Source: Chloroflexota bacterium (GTDB lineage: Bacteria > Chloroflexota > UBA6077 > JACQUR01). Taken from it: a stretch of DNA of 23,004 nucleotides. Position 1 is the stretch's first letter. Each line of letters opens with the position of its first letter. Positions 1 to 7,069 of the stretch are shown here, in pieces. Location: assembly GCA_016210245.1 (NCBI GenBank), contig JACQUR010000048.1, positions 1-23,004 on the forward strand, written 5' to 3'. Both the position numbers and the translations under genes were made by a program. The notes beneath the pieces are model-generated. The model did no database searches. It was given only the letters and a program-made list of their open reading frames with translations, and was not told the origin of the DNA.

Positions 1-231
1 CCCGATGCCCTTCTCCGGGTTGGTCCGCTTGAGCGGCACGTTCACCCGGGCCGGATCGTAGAGGGTCATGATCCCGCTCAAGCCCCGTGGACACAACCGC
101 CCCCGGTTGGTACACGACTCCGGGTTGCCCTCGATCTTGACCACCACCCCGTCGACGACATGCACCTTCAGCGCGCACGCACTGTAACACATGGAGCAGG
201 CGGTCGAAACCTAGCGATCGTCGGTCGGCAC
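1..231 (-). pseudogene. Molybdopterin oxidoreductase (DMSO reductase family), N-terminal fragment with in-frame TAG
   Basis: Reading leftwards from a GTG at 231-229, the frame gives VPTDDR, a TAG at 213-211, then VSTACSMCYSACALKV and a stretch including DGVVVKIEGNPESC and GRLCPRGL before leaving the window at base 1. The spacing C-x2-C-x3-C with a fourth Cys in RLCPRG is the N-terminal 4Fe-4S domain of the DMSO-reductase family, whose members bind a bis-MGD molybdenum or tungsten cofactor and perform redox chemistry, often as the catalytic subunit of a membrane or periplasmic complex. Relatives commonly have Trp just before V-[PS]-T-x-C, so the TAG looks like a TGG-to-TAG change or a sequencing error. 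No start codon lies between the TAG and the first Cys. The frame is otherwise intact for the 70 codons visible. It is separated from the upstream amidase gene by a heptamer inverted repeat. Family confidence is high; gene status is uncertain. Confidence 0.8.
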
Positions 232-240
232 GGACCTCTC

Positions 241-351
241 TCAGTGCTGAGTGCTGAGTGCTGAGTGCTGAGTGCTGAGTCCTGAGTGCTGAGTCCTGAG
301 TCGATGTCCCTCACTCAGGACTCAGCACTCAGCACTCAGCACTCAGCACTC
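241..351. repeat. Heptamer inverted repeat, perfect 39-bp arms
   Basis: Tandem GTGCTGA units (with GTCCTGA variants) run from about 241 to 301, and the complementary TCAGCAC units run from 313 to 351. Bases 249-287 are the exact reverse complement of 313-351, with a 25-nt spacer. The structure lies between the amidase gene and the molybdopterin oxidoreductase fragment, both on the minus strand. The amidase stop codon is inside the right arm. It would form a very stable hairpin in RNA and could act as a terminator, a processing site or a 3' stabiliser. Confidence 0.95.
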
Positions 352-1761
352 CGTGATGGGCGGAACGGCGTAGCCGCCCGTGGCGGCCTGCTCGTAGGCG
401 TAGGCGGCGCGCAGCACCACTTCGTCCTCCCAGTGTCGCCCGGCCAGCATGAGGCCCACGGGCAACCCCTCCTGGGTGAAGCCGCAGGGCACCGAGAGCG
501 CCGGCAGGCCGGTGACGTTGAATGGGAACGTCAACTGAGTCGCGTTGGCCGGATGGCTCCTGGGCATACCGCCAGCCAGGGCTCCCCGCTCGGCAATCGG
601 GTAGGCCACGGAGGTGTTGGTCGGCATGGCCAGCACGTCGACCTCCGCCAGCGCGGCCAGGAACTCCTGGCGGATCAGGTTGCGCAACCGCGCTGCCTGC
701 ATCAACTCGATCCCACTGGTGAGCTGCGCCAGCACCAGCCGCTCCCAGATCGACTGGTCGGTGAAGGCTGTGGGGCCACGGCGCACCAGCGGCAGCAGGT
801 AGATCCGGCTCTCGTTCCAGGTCGCGGGCTCGACGAGGTGCATATGCTGGAGCGAGGGGATGCGCACCTCGCGGAGCTGCGCTCCCAGCGATCCCAGCGT
901 CCCGATGGCCCGCGTCACCACCTCCCGCACTTCCTGCGAGGCTCGCTCGAAGAAGAAGTTCTGGGGCACGCCCACGCGCAATCCTACCACACCGCGCTCG
1001 AGCTCGCGGCGGTAGTCCTTGCGCGTCGAAGGCATCGCCGTGGGGTCCCTGGGATCGTAGCCGGCGAGCGCGTCGAGCAGCACGGCGGCGTCGGCCACGT
1101 CCCGGGCGATGGGTCCCAGGTGGTCGGTGATCGCGCTGGTCGGAGGCAGCTCGCCAAACCGGCTCACCAGGCCAAACGTGGGCTTGAAGCCCACGACCCC
1201 GCAGAAGGAGGCCGGGGTGCGGATCGATCCTTTGCCGTCGGTGCCAACCGACCCGTAGACCAGCGCGGCGCTGACGGCCGCCGCCGAGCCGCCGCTCGAC
1301 CCTCCGGGCACTCTCGTCGTATCCCAGGGGTTGTGGACCGTCCCGAAGGGGCCGTTGGAGCACGAGTCGCCCATCGCCCACTCGTGCATGTTGTTCTTGC
1401 CGACGATCACGGCCCCGGCCGCGCGCAGCCGCTCCACCACGGCGGCATCGAAGTCGGTGACGTGTTCGGCCATGAGGCTCGACCCGTTGGTGGTCGGCCA
1501 TCCGGCGAGCGCGATGTTGTCTTTGACGCCCAGTGGCACCCCGTGCAGCGGCCCGCGGTACTCTCCGCGCGCGATCTGGTCCTCGGCGGCGCGCGCCTCC
1601 GCCAGCGCCTGCTCGGGCCAGAGGGTGATGAAGGCGTGCAGGCGCGGCTCGAGCCGTTCTATCCGAGCCAGCGCCTCGCGCACCACCTCGACGGGCGAGA
1701 CGTCGCGAGCTCGGATGAGCGGCGCCAACTGGCAGATGGTCAGGGTGGCTAGCTCGCTCAT
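343..1761 (-). CDS. Amidase-signature family hydrolase (GatA/AtzE-like)
   Basis: This 472-aa protein hydrolyses an amide bond with a Ser-cisSer-Lys triad. All three residues are present with family spacing: Lys80 in GVPLGVKDN, cis-Ser155 in PGGSSGGSA and the nucleophile Ser179 in GSIRTPASFCG. The length suits stand-alone amidases and GatA-type subunits. The segment before the nucleophile reads GTDGKGSIR where most relatives have GTDTGGSIR or GTDGGGSIR, so a Lys replaces a glycine next to the oxyanion-hole backbone. The ATG at 1761 overlaps the stop of the upstream 65-aa GatC/AtzG-like gene by ATGA, which suggests translational coupling and a two-subunit enzyme. The last codons (ACG GAG TGC TGA) run into the heptamer repeat, which supplies the stop. 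True GatA is less likely because no gatB is seen. The substrate is unknown; the neighbours suggest small nitrogen compounds. Confidence 0.93.
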   Translation of the reverse strand: MSELATLTICQLAPLIRARDVSPVEVVREALARIERLEPRLHAFITLWPEQALAEARAAEDQIARGEYRGPLHGVPLGVKDNIALAGWPTTNGSSLMAEHVTDFDAAVVERLRAAGAVIVGKNNMHEWAMGDSCSNGPFGTVHNPWDTTRVPGGSSGGSAAAVSAALVYGSVGTDGKGSIRTPASFCGVVGFKPTFGLVSRFGELPPTSAITDHLGPIARDVADAAVLLDALAGYDPRDPTAMPSTRKDYRRELERGVVGLRVGVPQNFFFERASQEVREVVTRAIGTLGSLGAQLREVRIPSLQHMHLVEPATWNESRIYLLPLVRRGPTAFTDQSIWERLVLAQLTSGIELMQAARLRNLIRQEFLAALAEVDVLAMPTNTSVAYPIAERGALAGGMPRSHPANATQLTFPFNVTGLPALSVPCGFTQEGLPVGLMLAGRHWEDEVVLRAAYAYEQAATGGYAVPPITEC

Positions 1762-1955
1762 CGGCGCAGCCTCGGCTCGTTGAGGTAGTGCATGGCGCGG
1801 GGATCCTCCGTCCCCAGGTCGAGGGCCATCAGTTCACGCATCTGCTCCAGGTGCCGCTCGACCAGCGGGCGCAGCCGCTCGATTTCCGCCGGCCCGAACT
1901 CCACGCCCAGGTAGTGCAGGAGCAAGGTGCGCACGGTCTCTGCCGCCAGTGGCAT
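1758..1955 (-). CDS. Small GatC/AtzG-like partner of the amidase
   Basis: This 65-aa protein starts MPLAAETVRTLLLHYLGVEF. It is rich in leucine and charged residues, with a helical first part (residues 2-45) and a tail containing ALDLGTEDPRAMHYL. That layout, an amphipathic helix pair followed by an extended Asp/Glu-Pro segment, resembles GatC and the AtzG/DUF4089 small subunits that stabilise amidase-signature enzymes. The ATG at 1955 is chosen because GGAGGGG lies five to six bases before it; the in-frame ATG at 1967 has no such site. The stop overlaps the amidase start (ATGA), fitting a fixed-ratio complex. The assignment rests on size, position and tail pattern, not on strong sequence identity. 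Confidence 0.72.
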   Translation of the reverse strand: MPLAAETVRTLLLHYLGVEFGPAEIERLRPLVERHLEQMRELMALDLGTEDPRAMHYLNEPRLRR

Positions 1956-1974
1956 GTGCCCCTCCATCACGCAA

Positions 1975-2003
1975 TTGACAGGTTCCACGGCCAAAGCTAC
2001 CAT
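1975..2003 (+). promoter_or_regulatory. Promoter of the Bug-type lipoprotein gene
   Basis: A perfect -35 box TTGACA (1975-1980) is followed after 17 bases by TACCAT (1998-2003), which matches four of six bases of the -10 consensus. The start codon of the plus-strand lipoprotein gene is about 50 bases further on. An 8-bp palindrome ATGCGCAT (2002-2009) overlaps the -10 and expected start point and could be an operator half-site, but this is speculative. The element lies in the divergent gap between this gene and the minus-strand amidase pair. Confidence 0.65.
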
Positions 2004-2055
2004 GCGCATCGTATCACAGGCGGTCCAAACTTCGTCAGACCCCGGGGGAATGCTC

Positions 2056-3252
2056 ATGAGACGTTCGTCGATCGGCGTTCTGGCAGGGCTCGTGCTGGCA
2101 TTGGCAGCCGCGGCGTGCGCGCCGGCCGCGCCGCCCAGCCCGACCGCCCTCCCACCAAAACCCGCGGCCACCGCGGCGCCGGCCAAACAGGAGGCGAAGC
2201 CCGAGGCCGCGGCGCCCGCGGCGAAGCCGGCGCCCACGCAGGCCCCGGCAGCCGCACCGACCGAGAAGCCGCCGGCTAAGGTTGAGAGCAAGGCCGTCGA
2301 GGAGTTCTACAGGGGCAAGACCATCCGCATGCTGGTCAGCACCGCCGCGGGGGGCACCTACGATCTGACGGGCAGGCTGGTGGCCAAGCACCTGTCCCAG
2401 TTCATCCCAGGCAATCCCACCGTCATCGTGGAGAACAAGACGGGTGCGGGCGGCATCCTGGCCACCAACCTGGTCTACAACTCGGAACCCAAAGACGGAA
2501 CGGTGATCCTGCTGGTGTCCGAAACCGTCCCGCTGCAGCAGGCGATCGGCACGGCCGGCGTTCAGTTCGACGCTGGGAAGTTCAACTGGCTCGGCAGCTT
2601 CACCAAGACCTCGAACGCGTGCATGGTCAGAACGGGACTGGGCGTCGAGCGCATCGAGGACGTCATCGGCGGCAAAGAGGTCGTCATCGGCACCACGCCA
2701 CCGGGCGTCTCCATACACGACGCGCCCGCGGCCATGAACGCAGCCCTGGATACCCGGTTCAAGCTCATCCCCGGCTACGGTGGCGCCGCCGAGATCCGCC
2801 AGGCGCTGGACCGGAAGGAGGTCGACGGGATGTGCATCACGGTCGACTCCATCGCCGCGCTCGACCTGGAACGACTGCAGGGCGACAAGCCCAGCGCCAG
2901 GGTGCTCGTGACCATGGGCTCCAGGACGTCCGACCTCCCGTTCATGAAAGGCGTGCCCGCGGCGGAGCCCCTGGCGAAGACCGAGGCGGCCAGGCAGTTG
3001 CTGCGCACCGTGGACGCACCAGCGCAGATGGGCCGGCCGCTCCTGGTCGCCCCGGAGGTCCCGAAGGAGCGCGTGGAAGCGCTCCGCAAAGCGGTGGCTC
3101 AAACCGCGGCCAATCCGCAATTCCTGGCCGAGGCGGACAAGGCCAAGTTCATGTTCGAGTTCACCCCGGGTGAGACGGTGGGGCGCATCGTTCAGGAAGT
3201 CCTGAACGTGTCTCCCGCCACGCTGGCCAAGCTGCAGGAGATCATGAAGTAG
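2056..3252 (+). CDS. Bug/TctC-family solute-binding lipoprotein (first copy)
   Basis: This 398-aa extracytoplasmic binding protein belongs to the tripartite tricarboxylate transporter receptor (Bug) family. A lipoprotein signal peptide (residues 1-20) ends at Cys21, followed by an Ala/Pro/Lys/Thr-rich linker to about residue 78 that tethers the domain to the membrane. The binding domain opens FYRGKTIRMLVSTAAGGTYD, then PTVIVENKTGAGG and VYNSEPKDGTV, matching the family's beta-strand and first binding-loop pattern. ATG 2056 is preferred over ATG 2050 because the GGGGGA tract then sits six to seven bases upstream. A consensus promoter precedes it. It is a paralogue of the minus-strand gene at 11582-12787. 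No TctA or TctB permease genes are in the window, so its transporter lies elsewhere or it serves as a receptor. Bug proteins bind carboxylates and related small molecules; the ligand here is unknown. Confidence 0.9.
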   Translation: MRRSSIGVLAGLVLALAAAACAPAAPPSPTALPPKPAATAAPAKQEAKPEAAAPAAKPAPTQAPAAAPTEKPPAKVESKAVEEFYRGKTIRMLVSTAAGGTYDLTGRLVAKHLSQFIPGNPTVIVENKTGAGGILATNLVYNSEPKDGTVILLVSETVPLQQAIGTAGVQFDAGKFNWLGSFTKTSNACMVRTGLGVERIEDVIGGKEVVIGTTPPGVSIHDAPAAMNAALDTRFKLIPGYGGAAEIRQALDRKEVDGMCITVDSIAALDLERLQGDKPSARVLVTMGSRTSDLPFMKGVPAAEPLAKTEAARQLLRTVDAPAQMGRPLLVAPEVPKERVEALRKAVAQTAANPQFLAEADKAKFMFEFTPGETVGRIVQEVLNVSPATLAKLQEIMK

Positions 3253-3258
3253 CAGCGG

Positions 3259-3360
3259 AGTCGACAGTCGACAGTCGACAGTCGACAGTTAACAGTTGGG
3301 GATCCAACGGGTATCGCGTTGGCCCCTCGACTGTTGACTGTCGACTGTCAACTGTCGACT
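3259..3360. repeat. Heptamer inverted repeat between convergent genes
   Basis: The left arm (3259-3298) is tandem TCGACAG units ending in TTAACAG, and the right arm (3323-3360) is CTGTCGA/CTGTTGA/CTGTCAA units. The arms are imperfect complements over about 38 bases. A smaller inner hairpin is formed by CCAACG (3304-3309) and CGTTGG (3317-3322). It starts six bases after the stop of the plus-strand lipoprotein gene and ends just before the stop of the minus-strand LivK-type gene. It is therefore well placed to be a bidirectional terminator, although no T-tract follows. Confidence 0.9.
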
Positions 3361-3364
3361 TCGT

Positions 3365-4702
3365 TCAGCGCTGGCCCCACGGCGGCGTAGGGTACTTGGG
3401 CTTGGCGGCGGCGACGCTGTCGGGGTAGACAACGGTCCGCTTGCCGTCCTGGACCTGGAGCACCACGGCGGTGCCGGCGATGTTCTGGCCCTTCTCGTTG
3501 TACTTCAAGGGCATGTTGAGCGTCTGCAGGTCCAGGGCTAGCATCGCCTCCCGCACCTTGTCGGTATCCGTGCTGCCGGCCTTCATCAGGGCTTGCTGCA
3601 GCACCACACCCGAGGCCGCGGCCGCAGACTGGAACAGCGTCGGCTCCTTGCCCTTCTTGGCCTTGTAGTCGGCGGCGAACTTCTTGGAGTCGCCGAAGAC
3701 CGGGTCCTTCCAGCCGATGGACGGGTCCCACGGGTTGGCCTCGAACATGTAGTTGGCGTCCTTGGCCATGATCTGGAAGAAGTCCTCGGTCGATGGGGCA
3801 TCCAGCAGACCGTAGTACTTGAAATTGACCCCCTGCTCGCGCGCCTGGCGGATCAGGAGCAGCTCGTTCTCCACGTAGCCGGTGACCGACACGGCCTCGG
3901 GCGCCAGGCGCTTCATGTCGGTGATCATCGACGACATGTCGTGGGTGTCCTTGGGGAACTTCTGGAAGTAGACCACCTGGACACCACCCTGCTCGGCAAT
4001 GGCCTTCTGCACGTTGGCCGAGGCGAGGGGATACACGTCGTCCGGGGTGACGATGGCCGCGGTCTTGACTCCCAGCAGCTTCCACATCTCCGCATGCAGC
4101 CCGCCGAGCTTCTCGATCGGGGAGGTGTGGTTGAACAGGTACTTGAAGCCGCGATCGAACAGGCGCTGGGTGCTGGCCAGGGGCGAGAGCATGATCTTGC
4201 GGTAGCGCTCGCTGACCACGCTGGCCACCTCGGTGATGCCGGAGCCCATCGGGCCGAACAGGAAGTCGACCTTATCTTCGGTGATCAGCTTCTCGACCAG
4301 CTTGGCCGAGGTGGCGCCATCGCTCTGGTCGTCCAGGAAGACGAGCTCGATCTTGTAGGCGTCGTTGCCGACCTTGATGCCGCCCGCGGCGTTGACGGTG
4401 TCGGCCCAGAACTGGTAGCCCTCCCGCAGGAAGCCGCCTTCGCGGGTCAGGGCGCCGGTGGCGCTGATGGCCGCGCCGAACTTGAGCGTCTTAGTCGGTG
4501 CGGCGGCCTTGGCTGGCGCCGCGGTAGCCGCGGGCTTGGCCGGCGCGGCCGTGGCGGCCGGCGCCGCAGGTTTGGCCGGCGCGGCCGTGGGCGAGGGTGC
4601 CGCCGGCGTGCAGGCCGCCAGGAGCGCCGCGCCGCTCAGGCCCAGGCCCAGGCGCACAAAGGCCCGGCGGTTCATTCGCGTGAGTGCAGGGGTCTCTTTC
4701 AC
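3365..4702 (-). CDS. ABC-type branched-chain amino acid/amide substrate-binding lipoprotein (LivK-like)
   Basis: This 445-aa periplasmic-binding protein of the LivK/Peripla_BP_6 family would deliver an amino acid, amide or related compound to an ABC importer. The N-terminus carries a twin-arginine motif (NRRAFVRLGLGLSG, residues 11-24) followed by the lipobox LLAAC with Cys31. This suggests Tat export and lipid anchoring. An Ala/Pro/Thr/Lys linker runs to about residue 69, and the two-lobe domain starts at LKFGAAISATGAL. Typical features include LVFLDDQSDGATSAKLVEKL and FLFGPMGSG. The GTG at 4702 is preferred because AAGGAGA lies six bases upstream; the internal ATG before NRR has no such site. 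Its promoter (4778-4806) is nearly identical to the hyuA promoter. No permease or ATPase genes are adjacent. Confidence 0.92.
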   Translation of the reverse strand: MKETPALTRMNRRAFVRLGLGLSGAALLAACTPAAPSPTAAPAKPAAPAATAAPAKPAATAAPAKAAAPTKTLKFGAAISATGALTREGGFLREGYQFWADTVNAAGGIKVGNDAYKIELVFLDDQSDGATSAKLVEKLITEDKVDFLFGPMGSGITEVASVVSERYRKIMLSPLASTQRLFDRGFKYLFNHTSPIEKLGGLHAEMWKLLGVKTAAIVTPDDVYPLASANVQKAIAEQGGVQVVYFQKFPKDTHDMSSMITDMKRLAPEAVSVTGYVENELLLIRQAREQGVNFKYYGLLDAPSTEDFFQIMAKDANYMFEANPWDPSIGWKDPVFGDSKKFAADYKAKKGKEPTLFQSAAAASGVVLQQALMKAGSTDTDKVREAMLALDLQTLNMPLKYNEKGQNIAGTAVVLQVQDGKRTVVYPDSVAAAKPKYPTPPWGQR

Positions 4703-4724
4703 AAAGCTCTCCTTGTCTTTGGCC

Positions 4725-4759
4725 GTCAGCGATCAGTGGTCAGCCGTCAGTGGTCAGTG
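4725..4759. repeat. Direct heptamer array in the leader of the LivK-type gene
   Basis: Five consecutive seven-base units are seen: GTCAGCG, ATCAGTG, GTCAGCC, GTCAGTG, GTCAGTG. Unlike the other arrays there is no inverted partner. The array lies between the predicted -10 box (4778-4783) and the start codon at 4702, so it would be transcribed as part of the 5' leader. Confidence 0.8.
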
Positions 4760-4777
4760 GCGGCTTGCGCGAGCCAC

Positions 4778-4806
4778 AAGGTACCCGCAGGGCAGCAGCT
4801 TGTCAA
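4778..4806 (-). promoter_or_regulatory. Promoter of the LivK-type gene
   Basis: On the minus strand TTGACA (4806-4801) is followed after exactly 17 bases by TACCTT (4783-4778). The spacer shares 13 of 17 bases with that of the hyuA promoter. The -35 box begins three bases past the stop codon of the upstream amidohydrolase gene, so it restarts transcription at the end of the hyu transcript. Confidence 0.65.
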
Positions 4807-4808
4807 CT

Positions 4809-5645
4809 CTAGCGCGCTTCTCCCACCCCCAGCAGGGCAGCCAGATTGTCGCCCATGATCTGCTCCACGCCCTCGGGCGCGAGCCGCGCGCCCAGGGGTG
4901 GGTCCCAGGCCAGCACCTCCAGCACCCTGAGCTGCGAGCCCATCTCCTGCACCGGGCAGTCGCTGCCGAAGACCAGCCGGCCAGGGCCCAGGGCCGCCAG
5001 CCCCTCCTTGATCCGCGGCAGGGTCCCCCAGCCCGTTTCGAGGTACACGTTCGGATTCTTGCGCGCCACGTAGATGGCTTCGTCGGCCATGACCAGGCGC
5101 TGGGTGGCGAAGTGCGCCAGGATGAACGGCACCCGGGGGAACGCCTCGATCAGCGGGGCGACCTGGCTCGGATGGCCAAAAGGCGGATCGCCCTGGTGTA
5201 CCAGGACCGGGATGCCGAGCCGGCCGGCCTCGGCTACCAACGGATCGAGCCGGTCGCGCAGGCGGAAGGGCAGGTAGGCGTGGCCGGTAGGGTGCAGCTT
5301 CAGCGCGCGGAAGCCGCCCCGCTCCACCAGTTCCCGCAGCGCCTCCACCGTCTCGGCGACGTCCAGCAGTGGGTTCGCGGTGAAGCAGCCGACGAGCCGC
5401 TGCGGATGAGCCTTCACCTGCGCCGCAACGTAGCGGTGCTGGTCCAGCGGATGGCCGAGCCGCGTGGCCGAGATCGGCGGCTGGACCAGCGCGCGGTCGA
5501 CGACCCGGTTCTGCCCCGCGATCGAGAACGGGCCCTGCATGAGCTTCAGCAGTTGCTCCGCGTCCAGCGGCAGGGCTCGAAAGGCGCCCTCCTCCAGCTC
5601 GGCGGAGAGGTGGACGTGGCCGTCGATGATCATGTCGTTCACCAC
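4809..5645 (-). CDS. Metal-dependent amidohydrolase (Amidohydrolase_2/ACMSD-type TIM barrel)
   Basis: This 278-aa cytoplasmic hydrolase or decarboxylase belongs to the amidohydrolase superfamily. Metal ligands are visible: His10 and His12 in IIDGHVH, His150 in PVLVHQGDP, His178 in ILAHFA and Asp229 in FGSDCP. The barrel is of usual length for the ACMSD/gamma-resorcylate decarboxylase/lactonase group. The proposed GTG at 5645 directly abuts the TAG of the upstream aminotransferase; an ATG at 5633 (MIIDGHVH) with AGGTGG nine bases before it is an equally possible start. It is the last gene of the hyuA-hyuB-aminotransferase run, so it probably handles a ring or amide intermediate of the same pathway. 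Decarboxylase, lactonase and amidase activities cannot be told apart from the sequence. Confidence 0.88.
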   Translation of the reverse strand: MVNDMIIDGHVHLSAELEEGAFRALPLDAEQLLKLMQGPFSIAGQNRVVDRALVQPPISATRLGHPLDQHRYVAAQVKAHPQRLVGCFTANPLLDVAETVEALRELVERGGFRALKLHPTGHAYLPFRLRDRLDPLVAEAGRLGIPVLVHQGDPPFGHPSQVAPLIEAFPRVPFILAHFATQRLVMADEAIYVARKNPNVYLETGWGTLPRIKEGLAALGPGRLVFGSDCPVQEMGSQLRVLEVLAWDPPLGARLAPEGVEQIMGDNLAALLGVGEAR

Positions 5646-7022
5646 CTACTGGAACAAGTCCGGGCGCTCGTCGCGCACGGCCCGCAGCGCAGCCTCGAAG
5701 GCCACGATGGTCTGCTCCACGTCAGCGGCCGTGTGAGCGGTCGAGAGCACCCCGCCGATGCCGGACATCAGGTCCACACCCCGATTCTGGAGCGCGCGCC
5801 GCACGCCGGCCACCAGCTCGCCCGGGATGCCCTTGAGGCGCGCCGCGTCCTCGACCCAGAGCGTCTCGCCGATAGGTGTCCCTGCCGGGCGCGGGCCGAT
5901 GTAGAGGTGGAACGAGGAGGCTTCGCCGTAGGCCACGGCCGAGATGCCCAGGCGCTTGATGGCCTCGTTCACCCCAGCGCGGAGTTGGGCGGCCAGGGCA
6001 TCGATGTGGCGGTGCGGCTCGCCCGTGGCCACGTGGCCCAGCGTGACGATAGCCGCCGCGGCCGCCAGGGGGTTGGCGTTGAACGTACCTGCGTGGTAAG
6101 CGCGCTGGTACCGATCGCGGTGCGCCTGGCCGCTGAACGCCATGACCTCCATCACGTCGGCGCGGCCGCCGACGACACCGCCGGGCATCCCACCGGAGGC
6201 GATCTTGGCCATCGTGGTCAGGTCGGGACGAAGGCCCAGGCGTCCCTGGACCCCGCCGGGCGACCATCGGAAGCCGGTGATGACCTCGTCGAAGATGAGC
6301 AGCCGCCCGCGCGACGCGGTGATCTCGCGCAGCGCCTGCAAGAAGCCCGGGCGCAGCGGGATGGTCGACCACGACGCCCCCGAGGGTTCCAGGATGACCG
6401 TGCCGATGTCCGGGTCGGCATCGAGCGTCTGCGCGACCAGGTCGGGATCGTTGGCCGGGATGGCCACCACGCTGTCGACCACGCCGCTCGGGATGCCAGC
6501 CGAGGCTGGGCGCTCGAAGGGGACGTTGGTACCCACCATGCCGTAGTCGTCCCAGCCGTGGAAGTGCCCGTGGAAACGCAGCACCCTGGGCTTGCCGGTG
6601 TAGGTGCGCGCCAGGCGCAGGGCCAGCATGTTGGCCTCAGTGCCCGAGTTGGTGAACTGTAGCCGCTCGACGCTCGGGATCAGGCGCTGGATCCACTCGC
6701 CCCACTCCGCCTCGAGCTGGTGGGGCTGAGCGTAGTGCCAGCCGCGCTCGAGCTGCTCGCGCACCGCGGCCATGACCTCTGGATGGGCGTGGCCGAGCAG
6801 CAGCGCCGCGCTGCCCATGTGGTAATCGATGTACTCGTTGCCGTCCACGTCCCACTTGCGCGCCCCGGAGGCGCGGGCCAGGGTGATCGGAAACGGCCGC
6901 ATCAGGCGGATGTCGTGCGCGACGCCCGAGGGCATTACCCGCCGTGCCCGCTCGTAGGCCTCCTGCGAGCGTGGGTGCTGATGCACGTACTCCTCGACTT
7001 CCTCAGAACGTTGCAGGCTCAT
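5646..7022 (-). CDS. Class III PLP aminotransferase, glutamate-1-semialdehyde 2,1-aminomutase-like
   Basis: This 458-aa PLP enzyme is of the GSAM/HemL type. Recognisable elements are the early YERARRVMPSGV segment, GNEYIDYHMGSAALLLGHAHP (residues 61-81), the phosphate-binding SGTEA (126-130), Asp245 in LLIFDEVITGFR that contacts the pyridine nitrogen, and Lys273 in AKIASGGMPGG as the likely Schiff-base lysine. The frame is open to 7109, but the ATG at 7022 is preferred: GAGGAG lies about ten bases upstream and the extra residues would come from repeat DNA. The end abuts the amidohydrolase start. With hyuA/hyuB upstream it probably transaminates or isomerises an amino acid released from the pathway substrate. 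A haem-biosynthetic role is unlikely without other hem genes. A leader with a 31-bp hairpin separates it from hyuB. Confidence 0.9.
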   Translation of the reverse strand: MSLQRSEEVEEYVHQHPRSQEAYERARRVMPSGVAHDIRLMRPFPITLARASGARKWDVDGNEYIDYHMGSAALLLGHAHPEVMAAVREQLERGWHYAQPHQLEAEWGEWIQRLIPSVERLQFTNSGTEANMLALRLARTYTGKPRVLRFHGHFHGWDDYGMVGTNVPFERPASAGIPSGVVDSVVAIPANDPDLVAQTLDADPDIGTVILEPSGASWSTIPLRPGFLQALREITASRGRLLIFDEVITGFRWSPGGVQGRLGLRPDLTTMAKIASGGMPGGVVGGRADVMEVMAFSGQAHRDRYQRAYHAGTFNANPLAAAAAIVTLGHVATGEPHRHIDALAAQLRAGVNEAIKRLGISAVAYGEASSFHLYIGPRPAGTPIGETLWVEDAARLKGIPGELVAGVRRALQNRGVDLMSGIGGVLSTAHTAADVEQTIVAFEAALRAVRDERPDLFQ

Positions 7023-7037
7023 GGCTCGTGTCTCCTC

Positions 7038-7069
7038 GTGGTGCGATGTGGTGCGATTGTGGTGCGATT
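7038..7069. repeat. Triple GTGGTGCGATT direct repeat before the aminotransferase RBS
   Basis: Three head-to-tail copies (GTGGTGCGAT, GTGGTGCGATT, GTGGTGCGATT) occupy 7038-7069. On the coding strand they read AATCGCACCAC and end just before the GAGGAG ribosome site of the aminotransferase gene. The 31-bp hairpin follows directly on the other side, sharing bases 7067-7069. Confidence 0.85.

Noticed and set aside
241..351. CRISPR array
   Set aside because: The units are seven bases, contiguous and without unique spacers, and they form complementary arms; no cas genes are present.
1956..2291. N-terminal extension of the GatC/AtzG-like protein to 177 residues
   Set aside because: The extension is antisense to the lipoprotein signal and linker and is Ala/Gly low-complexity; the start at 1955 has a strong ribosome site.
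4458..6662. Long plus-strand open frame (734 codons) opposite the LivK-type, amidohydrolase and aminotransferase genes
   Set aside because: It is antisense to three well-supported genes, has His/Arg/Gly-rich shadow composition and no recognisable domain; high GC content keeps such frames open.
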